Below, piece after piece: positions 47,148 through 59,300 of a stretch of DNA of 64,000 nucleotides (its first letter is position 1; every line of letters begins with the position of its first letter). The notes below the pieces were generated by a model. It saw only the letters and a list, made by a program, of their open reading frames with translations. It made no database searches and had not been told where the DNA came from. The translations under genes and the position numbers were made by a program. The stretch lies in assembly GCA_026008535.1 (NCBI GenBank), contig BRKX01000009.1, positions 52,573,001 to 52,637,000 on the forward strand. The letters are read 5' to 3'. Source of the DNA: Perilla frutescens. Taxonomy: Eukaryota; Streptophyta; Magnoliopsida; Lamiales; Lamiaceae.

Positions 47148-47953
47148 GTTATTTGTACTACCAATATTATTCTTTGCATTCCATTCTCTCTATGCACTTC
47201 ACTTTTTTACTCTCTACACAACACTATATTAGTTACTTACCCCTCACTAAAAAAATACTAATTTAACTTTATAAAAAAATCCCATTCTTCACCATCTTCC
47301 CCAACTTGATGTCACTGCCTCCCTCCTAATTTCCCACCCCTACTAATAACCTGCAACCACAATCTCAGTGGCTAAGAAGACGAAGTCTTTTCATGGTTGT
47401 TGTCGCAATGAAAGTGATGCTGCTAGGGGTGACAAGATGAACGCCTCTCTCTTCCTTCAAGTCCAGACTTCGAGGGGTGATTCAAATTGAATATTTCGAA
47501 GGGTGACCACTAGTTCAAAAAATTATTTTCAAACCACATTTGTCCATTCAAAAAATAATTTTTAAACTTCTACAACGAGTATCAGACTAAAGTTTTCAGT
47601 TCGATTTATTGCCACTCCATTTTCCAAGAAAGGGATGAGGAGTAAGAGAGAAGGGTTTCTTTTTTACTTCAAATTCAAAGAAAAAAACCTGAGTTTAGGG
47701 AAAAGCGAAGGAGGTTGGCTCGATTGTTCGGTGACTGCAAATTGGATTGGGGAGAGAGAAATGATAGATTTTGGTTGCCATTGTTGCCAACGAGTCAGCC
47801 AGTCGGCGATTGAAGTTTGATAGTTTTTTTAAAACTTATTTATTAATTACTTTTATTTTTATGTAATAAGGATATTTAAGTAATTTTATTATTAATAATT
47901 TTTAATTAGTTTATTTTATGGTGCAAAGAGTGAATTTTATAGTGCAAATAATA
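47148..47953. mobile_element. Possible TIR element of about 0.8 kb
   Basis: The left GTTATTTGTACTACCAATAT, then TTCTTTGCA, and the reversed right ATTATTTGCACTATAAAATT, then CTCTTTGCA, are inverted repeats. The interior (TTACTTAAATATCC reversed, CCCACCCCTA) resembles the MULE-like element at 26.5 kb. No clear target-site duplication. The short ORF 47635-47820 has no family. Confidence 0.45.
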
Positions 47954-48239
47954 TACATCTCTTTAAACATTTTGATTATAATCAATAGAGAGGCCAAGAG
48001 GTACGGGTGACAGATCTAGTGAGACTACACAAACATTTATGCATGGATCCTCTGATGATTGTAATTGCAGAATAGATTAAAGTATGAATATATCTATCTA
48101 ATCAAGTTGATGTTGTAAAATTCTTTTTAAATCAAGAATTATAGACTCTTCTTTTTTTAACCAAGCCTTTTTTGGTTCACCATAATACCCATTGCTAATT
48201 GTGGGACCGGTCAAATTTTCAAAAGAGATTCTATAAAAA

Positions 48240-51010
48240 AAAGTTGCACACGCCCAACCAAATCTGTGTAACACGCTTTCAATTATTTCTACACGTCCAA
48301 CTTGAGCATGCAATAGTTTAAAAAAAATCAAACTAGTGTTACATATTTTGGAATGTTACACGTTTAGGAATTGAGCGTGCAATTCATAGTGTTACATGCT
48401 AGGAATAAACGTGTAATAAAAGTATTATACACGTTGAATTGAATAAAAGTATTATACGATCATATTTTTTTTAATTTCTGTTTTTTTCGTGTAACACGTT
48501 CTATAATCATGTAACATTTTTTTAAAAATTTCACAACACGTATGAATGTTAATCTACATGCTAATGTATTTCCCACATCAAATATCATGTATTATATAAC
48601 CTAATCATTTAAAACATATAAAATTTCAAATACGAAATATAATGTGTCGAATTATCGTATTTCAATGTATTTTTAGATAATTTTTTCAATTTTTTATTTT
48701 TATTTTATCATTTACTATTTAATTTTTTTTGAAAGTGTGAACGTGTCATAAAAGAAGAAGAAAAAATAATGTGTAGTGTGTGCATGTGCATAGTGTGAGT
48801 CTATTAAAACAAAACCAACGTGTAGTGTGTGTGTGTGTGTATAGTGAAAGTCCGTGTAGTAAACTAACGTGTAGGGTGTGGTGGAGGAAGTGTAATGTGT
48901 AGGTTTGATTTTTTTAAATATTCATTAAAAAAAACTACACATTGCTGTGCAAACTACAAAATCAACGAAAAAAAAAACACTGAAGCTGCAATCCCACTAC
49001 ACGTTGAAGCAAAAAATTATAGTTAATGCACGTTGAACACTCACAAGTCACTACATGCTCATCAAATTTTTTTGTTGTTTTTTTTCCTTCCCTTAATGAA
49101 TAGCAAAAGAAATAAATATAAAAATAGAACCGTGTAACACATTTTGCCAAAGGTGTCACGTGTTTCAAATTTATTTTCATTCTTTTTTATTTAATAATTA
49201 ATTTATTTTGTTTATTTATTAATGTAAAAAAGGATGACTACCTCATTTGAGATTTGAACAAGTTAAATGTTATCTAAGTTTCTATTATCCAAAAATGGGA
49301 ATAATTTGAATGTTATTTAGATTTATGTATTTTTTTTTATTATTCAAAATGAAATAATTAAAATGTTATCAAAATTTAGGTTTCATTTTATTCAAAATTA
49401 GAACAATTTGAATGTTACTTAGATTTATGCTACTTGAATTTATTTAGGTTTCTTGTTATTTAAAATCAAACAATTTGAATTTATTAGGATTTAGCTAGAA
49501 TTTGTATTATGAAAGATGAAAATATTTGAATGCTAATTATTTAGATTTATTTAGGTTTTCCATTATCCAAAATGTAACAATTTGAATATTATTAGGATTT
49601 AGGTTTCCTATTATGAAATATGAAACTATTTTGAATGTTATGTAGATTTATTTAGGTTTCCTATTATCCAAAATGAAACAACTTGAATATTATTATGATT
49701 TAGATTTGCTATTATGAAAATGAAACTATTTATACGTTATTTGGATTTATTTAGGTTTCTTATTATTTAAAATGAAAAAAAATGTGAATATTATTGTGAT
49801 TTAGGTTTTCCATTATCCAAAATGAAACAATTTGAGCACTAGTACTTTTAAGTACTTCGAAAGACAAAGTTCAATTAGTTTAAACTTTCTCTCAAAGCAC
49901 TTAAATTGTAGATCGCATACTAAATTTAATGTATCCATTCAATTACTTACATTCAACTCCTAAAAATTTCAATGATTTCTTATCATCACAATTAATCTAA
50001 AAGTTTCAAATTATTCAAAATTGGAGCAATTTGAATGTTATTTGGATGTATTTATGTTTTCTATTATTCAAAATGAAACAATTTAAATATTATTTGGACT
50101 TAGATTTTTTTTTTTTAAAGAAAGTCTCATGTTTCCTTGAACAATTTGAACAACTTGAATATTATTAGGATTTATGTTTCTATTTTTGGGATTTATGCTT
50201 CCTATAACTCAAATTTGAACAATTTGAATGGTATTTATATTTATTTAAGTGCTCTATTATAAAAAAAATTGAATATTATTTGGATCTAGGTTTCCTATTT
50301 TGAGAAATAGAACAATTTGAATGCTATTTAAATTTAGGTTGGCATCCTATAATTCAAAATAAAATATTTTGAATATTATTTGAATTTATGTTTCATATTA
50401 TTCAAAATTGGAACAATTTGAATTTATTTAGGTCTCCTATTATTAAAAAATAAAATAATTTGAATAAATATTATTTATTTAGGTCTTCAATTATTTAAAA
50501 TTAATTAATTTGCATATTCTTAGAAACCTAAATAGATTCAAATTATTCTAATTTTTAATAATAAAAACAAATTAATTATTAAATAGTTAAAACATTAATT
50601 ATTAAATAAATAAAAAAGAATTAAATGTGTGTGTACATGTAATTTTGTTTGTGTGCGTGTAGTTGTAATTGTGTGTTTGTGTGCACGTGTTTGTGAAAAA
50701 AGAAAAATAAGATTAAAAAGTGTTTCATTCCAAAGAAACGTGTGACATGTTTTAGTTTTTTTTAAAAATTTATTTTATTAAATTATTTAGTATTTAAAAA
50801 TAAAAAATTAAGAGAAAAATTGAAAGGTGAACGCGTCACTTGTTGTATGAAATTTTTCCAATTTTTTTTTTTAATTTTCTTATTATTTTTATTAAAAAAA
50901 TGTTCAATGTGCAGTGTAGTGTGCGTGTAGTACACACTATGTGTATGCGTGTAACATGTTGTGTTTGAGCATGTAGTGTAGTGTAGTGTGTGCGTGCGCC
51001 TCCGCATTAA
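48240..51010. repeat. Repeat-rich tract with ACACG/CGTGT motifs and a degenerate ~50-bp tandem repeat
   Basis: The flanks (about 48240-49165 and 50620-51000) are crowded with CGTGTAACACG-, GTGTAGTGTG- and ACACG-type words. Between them (about 49240-50530) a unit of about 50 bp recurs, with core TTTAGGTTTCCTATTATCCA then AAATGAAACAATTTGAAT. Starts near 49551, 49599, 49652, 49700, 49751 and 49801 give spacings of 48-53 bp. No ORF and no certain ends. It may be one non-autonomous DNA element with subterminal repeats. Confidence 0.6.
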
Positions 51011-51066
51011 TTTTCATTTAACTTTTTCAAATTTTGAGTAAGAGTAAATAATTAGACTTTTGCATC

Positions 51067-52911
51067 TGTTTGGTGTTTATTTGTCCTATTTTATTAAAGG
51101 AATTGTGTATTTTATGGAAGTGTATTTTCTATATTTTTATGTGAATTTTGTGTTTTTATCTTCACTCTTGCTCTTTTGGAAGAATATGCCAAGTTTGTTC
51201 GAAACTTGAGCTTTTGTCTAAAAAAGCAGGATTTTTGAGCAATAAGTGGCAAAGAGGTGAGCACTCAAGAATAGCTCCAGTTTTGGAGTCGAGATGAAGG
51301 ACCAACTGATGACCGAAGCTCAACTGATGCCCCCAAATTGATAAAGAAGAGCCACAACTGATGAAGCGAAGAGTTGCCCCAAAGCGCTACTAATGAGTAA
51401 AGCTCCAGCTGACAAAGCAAACTGGAGCTGCAACTGAAGAATATCAGCAGAAGCGTTGCAACTGAAGGCAGAAAGCTCGACTGGAAAAGAAGCTCAACTG
51501 AACTGACCGCCCCGCCGGTGCGCGAACCCCACGGCCGCGTGACCCCCTCTTCGGTGGACATGTCCCGCGAGTGCGCGCCGCCCCGCGGGCGCGGGGCGTC
51601 AATCGCTGCTTCTTCGATCAGTTCTCAGCTTCGCGATTAGTTCTCTCCCTTCATCCCATTAGTTCTAGCTTGAACAAGACTTAAATCCTCCCTAATTCTC
51701 CCTCACATGGCCAGCTAGATAATTAAGATGCCAAGACTTTTGAAGTCGAGAAGAGTAGGAGAGTTTGAGATTTAATTACCCCCAATTACTGCACCTCTTA
51801 CTTACCTGTCTCCCAACTCCCATACCATATCTTTGGAATATCTCCACATATCTCTCATACTTTACCACCATCTACGACTTATCACCAATCAATTAACACT
51901 TCATCTCTCTGAACCATTTCATTCTCTCTCAACACACTTCACCATTCCATCTTCCACCTTCACCATCACCGTTACATTCCAAAGAGGGAGGAAAGATCAA
52001 GGTAAGAGGCAAAGGGGGCTTAAGCTTGAAGAAGGAGGCACGAGAAGAAAGGCCCGACTCCAAGCCGTTCGCGGAAGCTAGACTTGTTCGAGGGCCTCCT
52101 TTTGGTATTTTCTTTTCTAGTTTAGCTTGTTTGTGAGGATATTGTCCCAAAACTCCCAAGACATCAAATATTGTATAAGTTTTATGTTATTTGCATTTGA
52201 TTTATGAGATGACGAACTTATATGATATTTGTGTTGTTTTGAGCATGATGGGCTAATTCCTTTCATTAGGGGGTAGATAATCGGCTTGGTTTCAATCCAT
52301 GCTTGTGATAGTTGTGTTTTTGTTGTTGGAATTTTGCTTGTTCATGTTGAGTGCTTGATCACCACTTAGCATTGCTAGGCCTTAGATGAGACCGAGATGA
52401 GATTCTAAGGCTCGACTTGGGTTCCCTCAATGTTAGGTGAATGGAGTTTCGTAAGCCTAATTATTAATCTTGTTCGTATGATATAGCTGATGGGGGTTTA
52501 ATGGATAGACGGTGACACTAATTGAAGTTAAACTTCTTGAAAGGGTCTATTGTATGTCTAAGATTAATTGAACCAACTTGAAGCAATCTAGAGAGAAACC
52601 GACTAGAGAATCTACACCCTAATGCCCTTCTAATAATCTTTTCCCCTTCATCTTTGATTTTATTATTGTTTGAGTTGATTAGTTACTTTTACTTGTTTAA
52701 TTTCCTTAGTGAAAACCTCTTACCCATGATTAGAATGTTTAGTTTGCGTTTTACATTTTCATACATGTATGCATTAATAACATAAAAAGATAGTCTCCTC
52801 TAAGCCTTCCTCAAGAGACACGATCCGAGTTAGCTTACCACTCTACAATCGACCACATCCTCTTGCGGGTCCGGATCAATTGTAGTGTGTAGGACAAATC
52901 AGAACCAAACA
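51067..52911 (+). mobile_element. Solo LTR, 1.85 kb, probably Athila/Tat-type
   Basis: TGTTTGGT at the start pairs with ACCAAACA at the end (8-bp inverted repeat). The flanks GCATC (51062-51066) and ACATC (52912-52916) are a 5-bp duplication with one change. It contains a GC-rich island (51509-51600) and near its end a block (GACACGATCCGAG to TACCACTCTACAATC) reminiscent of Athila-type LTR ends. It has no coding region. Confidence 0.75.
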
Positions 52912-52916
52912 ACATC

Positions 52917-55900
52917 CCTCTTTAATTAAAAAAAAAATTCTACAATTCTTGATTAGAAAAGAAATTTACAACTTAATTTTGGTTATATAAATTTTCCTCC
53001 CGCGGATAAAAGTTCACGATTTTCAATAGTCAATTTAAATATACTTTGATAAATTTACCATGTGCACTTATTTGTCAATTTATATACACACACATATACA
53101 CTAAATATTCAATTTAAATATATATACTTTGATAAATTTGATACAACTTTAGCTAGCTAACTTAATAACCAAATTATGATCGAACGACAAGCTAAATAAA
53201 GAATTAACCAAAATAGCAAAATATTCATTTTTTTCTTCAAAACTATCTAGCCTTTAATTTATTCTAATTAATTAATCTATAACATTTTCATATATTGAAA
53301 GTATATTTCTATAATATTTTCCACAATACTATGACTTTATTTTGACATATAGATTTGCATGTGTGTAAAAAATAATGGACAAATATGAAATATATCTAGT
53401 AGTAGTAGTAGTAGTAGTAGATAATTGTCAGCTTATTCTCAAGCTAGTGGCAACTAATATAAATATATAATCAATCTAATTTTGGCGAATTCTTTTCTCG
53501 CTCCTTTTCTACACTTTTATTTAATTTTAATTTATTAAAAATGTGTGTGTGTGGGTGTGTGGAATAGATAAAAATAAAATAAAATAAAATACTGACCTAG
53601 TCATTTGAAATAAATGATATAGATATTCAATCTATATCGAAAAGATGGGGCTATTTAATAACGATTATTTTCATAATTAATCACTCATCTTAATGATACA
53701 GTCTAGTCTAGTAATATATATTCAATACAATACAACGTTGAATGAAAACATTTTTATAGATAACAAATAGAAATCGAAGTTCTGATTTTTCGCATATTTT
53801 TTTTCCCTTCAAATTGATAAAAATGAAAACTCATGATTCTTCATGATCTACTTACATAATCTAATTTTTATTAAGAGAAATAACTCTCGCATATCAGTGA
53901 AATTAATCAAAACATCCCTGCTAATATTTTTTTAAAACACTTCGAATAAGGAGCCTCCATATATTAAGAAGAAAATATATGGAGCATTAGGGGGCTAATT
54001 GATGGAACAAACAACTATTGAAAAGTTTTTAGTTAAAATTTCATTTATACGTGATCTAAATCCAACTATTCAAAATACACCTATGAACAATGGCCTCCAA
54101 TCGCAAAAACAACATGTTTTATCATAATTTCTTTTTTTATAAAAAATAACGGATATATTTAGTTATGCATGGAGCTCATAGCGAATTTCCGCTATTTCCA
54201 TAAAGTTAAGTTTTGTATAGATGCTTAAATTAACAGTTACGATATTATTTAATTTTGAAAATTGAAAAATAACAGTGATAATTTTGTAATATATGTTCAA
54301 AAATACAATGCTAAAACTCAACATATAGATATGCTCAAATTCAATATACACATGTCAAAGTCAACATGCATATATTTTAGAGAAAAAAAAAGATCTTATC
54401 AATCCACCTAACTAATTAAAATTTAAATCATCCAAATTGATCTCTAATTTATTACACTAACTATTATTTACATTTGATCTCTTCTATATATATGTGTGTA
54501 TATTTTAAAACACTATTTTTTTTACTCACAATTGTTAACAATTCAGTGAAACAATTATAAATTATGACATTAGATGGTCGTAAATGTTTATTGCTACTTA
54601 AAAGATGTTTTAATAATCGATCGAATAAATAATTTATAATTTGTTGATTCCATAAACTCTAATCACATCTAAATTACTCAACACTTAATCTAGTTATCAA
54701 AGTTTAGTGAAAATGTGAAAGTGCTTTTCTCAGCTGAAGGGAACTTCATTTGGATTTCCAAAGTACTAAAACTCATAGCAGACAACTGAATAATAAACAG
54801 TTAAATAAATATGTAAATGATACACAATTTGAGTTAAAACTTAAAAGATTATCATACTTGAAAGAGAATTAGATCTCCAACAATAGCAGTGAGACTCAGA
54901 GTTGCAAGTGTGGACAACTAACCTAGCTGTGCAATCCTAGTTATAACACGATAAGCTCCAAAAACATAATAATCATCTTCCAGTTTTGGAAGAGAGATGA
55001 TATAAAGTCAATTCAAGACTCGACGTTACTAATTGAGGGCTTATGTGTTATCACAACCGGTATTTCACACTCACAACATTCAGCTTCTGCTACTATTTGT
55101 TGAAGATATCGACAACTCACAGTTTCCCACTGAGAACTTAGGTTCTATTGTTGCACGACAGCTCACACTTACCACCCTCAACTTTTATCGCTATTGTTGG
55201 AGAATGGCACTTCAACTCACAATTTCCCACGAAGATGCTTATGTGATGTTATTACAAGGTTTTGGCGTTTTAGATCTTCCAAAATCATATAATTGAGTTG
55301 TGTTACCTCATGTCTAACACATAAGCAAATGTCTCATAATTCAAATTGAGTCTTGATCTTCATAATCTTCTTTACATCCCATAGACTTCCAAAAGTCTGG
55401 GAGAAGATCTCATCTCTTTTGCATGGGCATCACATTTTATAAGACATTTGCCCAGAAGTAGCCGTTACTTTAGAATTTTAATCTTCACGCTCATGGTACA
55501 ATCTCAATTCTTGATCAAGATGACCGTTGAGATTGTCATTTTCTGTTACAGAGAACTATATGTTAATTTGACAGCTTTGAGTAACGTTGTACTTTTTCAG
55601 AATGACTCTTTTTATTAGTTCAGTTGACTTATGTGTCTCAACTGAACTGCTCTAGATTGATTTCATCTTGACTTCTTCATCTTCATTCGACTTCCTTTAT
55701 CTCAACTGATCGTCATCAGTAGGCTTTTCATTCCGGACTGTGTTCTTCTATCTTCTTAAGTCGGCTTTGAATCTTCACAATTGTCCTTGTTTTATATGAC
55801 TCAACTATATACATGACAGTTATAAGACTCTTTTGTACTTAGACAATTAAGCCATCTTGATATCATTCAAAAATTAATTATATTTCCCAACATAGTTTAT

Positions 55901-56307
55901 TAACATGTCTAATCAATTAGAAACTTGATAATCTATAATCAATTTAATTCGTTTGATAATCCATGATGCATTTGTAGTTTGGCAAGCAAACATTTTACAA
56001 AATTGATCATTATACTCTCTCTCTAATTAGTTGAATATTTAGTATTTTTTATGTAAATTTCAATATTTATTTAATCCAATCATTACAAATGCACTATCTT
56101 TTAAGCTAGTATAAGTTTATAATAGAAGAAGAAACAAAGTGTCCTGAAAAGTTATGGATTTTAAATTAAAATCTCTCACGAATTAGGGTTTGCTACTGGA
56201 TTCAAATTTCAAATTATTATTTTATAGCTAGTTACAAAACCAATTTCAAGGGTTCGAAAAGTAATTTTACATACCTAGCAATTCACCCTTAATTAAAACC
56301 CCAAACC
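52917..56307. other. AT-rich intergenic stretch with an unexplained repeat block
   Basis: A (TAG)n microsatellite lies at 53397-53421. From about 54860 to 55870 base composition changes. A phrase around CAACTCACAGTTTCCCACTG (55101) recurs as CAACTCACAATTTCCCACGA (55214), with CTACTATTTGTTGAAGAT against CGCTATTGTTGGAGAAT before each. This may be decayed LTR material: reversed, TTGTTGGAGATCTAATTCTC at about 54886-54867 resembles a copia LTR start. The 87-codon ORF there has no family. Confidence 0.45.
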
Positions 56308-56334
56308 ATGACAACCTCCACATTCCGACCTTAA
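56308..56334 (+). promoter_or_regulatory. Upstream ORF of the MBD8-like gene (8 codons)
   Basis: ATG at 56308 (A at -3) opens eight codons ended by TAA at 56332-56334. The main ATG begins one base later at 56336. If the transcript includes it, termination and re-initiation would control translation of the main protein. Confidence 0.5.
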
Positions 56335-56335
56335 T

Positions 56336-59300
56336 ATGGCTTCCGCCACCGTCGATTTGGCCACCGCCGCCGCCACCACAGACGGCGGTTTTCTCCGATT
56401 GGATTCAATTCCCGTAGTGGATCTCCGTCTTCTCTCCCAATCGGAGCTCTATTCTCTCTCCCGCTGCTCTTCCTCCGACTCCGACCCCAGCTGCCGCGAT
56501 GACGTTGTCATCCCAATTATTGACCGCTCCGTCTTCAATGAGTCCGCCGGATCCCGGAAACAGACTTACTCCCGTATCCGCCTCGCCCCCTCCGACTCAT
56601 CGTCTGCGGCCGCTCCTCGCAGCCGCACGCCTCATCTCCGTTCCACCGGCGCCGGGTACGTTGCTATCAACAGTAAATCCGATCCGGAAAACGCAGAGAA
56701 TTACCAAATTATCAATCTCCTGAAACAATTCTTCGTCGCGGACATGAACCCTGCGGATTTGTTCCCCGTGAAAATAGAGTACTCGAATTCACTACCGGTG
56801 CAGCAGTTTTCGTCGCCACCGCCATCTTCCCCATCCAATGTGGCTCCCACAGGCCTCAAACGGAAGCGTGGCCGCCCCCGTAAGAATGAATTTCTAGGGA
56901 ACGGGGAGGAATTGGCTGTGGAGGTTAGTGTTGTCAATGCCAGCGATGTGGATAGGTTGCCACCTATACCATTGATGAATGAAATTGTTGTGCGCGACAA
57001 TGCAGCGGATGACAGGGACAGAGAAGTGTTGAATAGCGATGGAGTGGCTGTGGATTTGGCAGCATTGGGCGCTGTAGAGCATCCTTATTGGGAGGAGATT
57101 CGGCAGAGGACTGAGGGATTGCTGACGGAGGAGGAATTGTTGGGATTCTTGAAAGGTTTGAATGGGAAGTGGGGAAGTAGGAGGAAGAAGAAGAGGATTG
57201 TGGAAGCTAGCGAGTTCGGGTCTAAGCTGCCGGTTGGTTGGAAGCTTTTACTATCCGTCAAGAAGAAGAATGGTCATGTATGGTTGTATTGCCGTCGCTA
57301 CATAAGGTTCCTTTTTAATCTAAGTTTCTTGTGTTTTTATGTGATGTGCTCTGCTATTAACTAGACTAGATGTATGAATGGAATAGTGATAGTACTTCAT
57401 TATACATTGAGGAATCATTTTATTTTCTTGCAATTGGGTGATATTTTCCTTCCGTTTTCATAACTTTGATAGTTGAGTATTGTTGTTAAACTGCTTAATG
57501 GGACGGATCATTGGGGATCCATGTGGACATTTACCTTGCAAATTATCATGAAGGAGACGAAAAACCGTACTAGAAATTGGGGAAATATCAGTATCATTTG
57601 ACTCAGGTGATCTATTGATGTTACTCCACTTCTAGAAACCTCTATGTCTAGTGTGTAAAATTCATGGCATTAGCATAGAGTGATTTTAGTATATCTAAAC
57701 TAGTACTTGATTGGAAATTCAATCTTGGGCAATTTAGGCCTGTTACATCCTGTGAATGGCTTGAAAAAGACTGCCAAAATAAATTATATTCTAGAATATC
57801 TTTGATTGGGTTGAGGAAGCCATGCTTGCATATCCTAATAAGCAATTGAGGCTTACTCAATGGAAATGCAGTCATTAGCTTTAACTCTTATGAACTGAAT
57901 TTTTTAATCTTTATGTTATAAATTTCCACTAGGAAGATGCAATTTCAGTTCTACTGCTAAGTTGAGATGTAATGCCTACGAAGATTTGTTGACAATATTG
58001 CTCTGTAATTTGCTAACAAATGAGCTATAAGAGCTTTAGATGGTTCTTTTCTAGGGAATATTGATTGATAAAAAATGGACATTATTAAATGTTGGTACAT
58101 CATCCCTACTCATGCATTATTATGAAGTTTAGCATTGCACTTCTTGAGTTAGGTGTGTTGAGAATCAATTTACGATGCCAATTCTTTTGTTGACTAATAG
58201 TACTATTGCTTATGCTCTTAGTTTTAAAAAGCGCGAGGCGCACCGAGGCGCAAAACTAGCCCCGGAGCCTAGGCGCAAAAGCGCAGGCGGGGAGCGAGCT
58301 TTTCTCAGGCGAAGCGCACTAAAGCAAAAAAAATCTAATATATTTACCTAGACTATATTCTCTACCCAAAATATCATATCACTTATAAAGTAACAAGAAA
58401 TCAGTCAAATCACACAAATGCAACAATTAATCATGCAATGCAACATATGAAAGTCTTAAAATTCACACAAAATAAATCCAAATTCCAAAGTCTTAATGTA
58501 CGAGCATTGAGCATCCGCAAATCAAGTAATCAACTAATAATCATCATCATAAAATACATCATCTCCATCTCCTTTATCATCTTTGTCTTCACCAATGTCC
58601 TCCTCCTCCTCCATTTCCGCCCCCTAGTCCTCAAGCACATCCTCATCCTCATCAAGGAGTCTTCTTGAATTTATTGAAATACAAAAAAAAATTGACCTTG
58701 AGGCAACTCCAGTTCTGCAGTCTGCACTTGAGGACTTGAGCGGGCTGAGGCTGCTGCTGCTGACTGCCAGAGGACGGCGGCGCGGCGGACGGGTCGCGGT
58801 GGGATGGGTTTTGGAGGAGGGAGGGTGTGGAGCGGTGAGGAGATAAGAATAGACCGTTGCTATCTCTCTTTGAATTTAACACAGTTAAAATAAAAAAAAT
58901 AAAAAAATTTAGGGTTTGTGCGCCTCGGGTGCGCTTTTTCACTCCTGCACTTTTGGGCTTTAGCGCGCCTCGGCGGGCTTCTCGTAGGAGCCGCGCCTGG
59001 GAGTTAAAAAAGCACCAAAGGTGCGCTTCTCTTTTTTCTTGCGCCTGCTTTTTTAAACTAATTGCTGTTGAGTTAATATTTTTATAATTTCAAGTAAGAA
59101 AAGAGTAATTAGGAGCTAAGTCAATTTGCAAGAAGTGTTTTCTTCATCTTTATAGAGATAATTACGTTATTATAAGTTTACATTATATTCCATGATTCAT
59201 CGGATTGCAGCATCATATATAGCAATAGCAATAGCAATAGCTTTAGAATCATATATTACACTCAAGGTTTTAAAAGACGTAATCGGGAACCGAGGCGTTT

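Noticed and set aside
49240..50530. Regularly spaced repeat as a CRISPR array
   Set aside because: Units are degenerate, contiguous without unique spacers, and the DNA is plant nuclear.
48240..51010. Helitron or CACTA element
   Set aside because: No TC start, CTRR hairpin end, CACTA terminus or matching 3-bp duplication could be placed.
55033..55296. 87-codon ORF as a gene
   Set aside because: Its sequence is an internal direct repeat; no domain or splice context.
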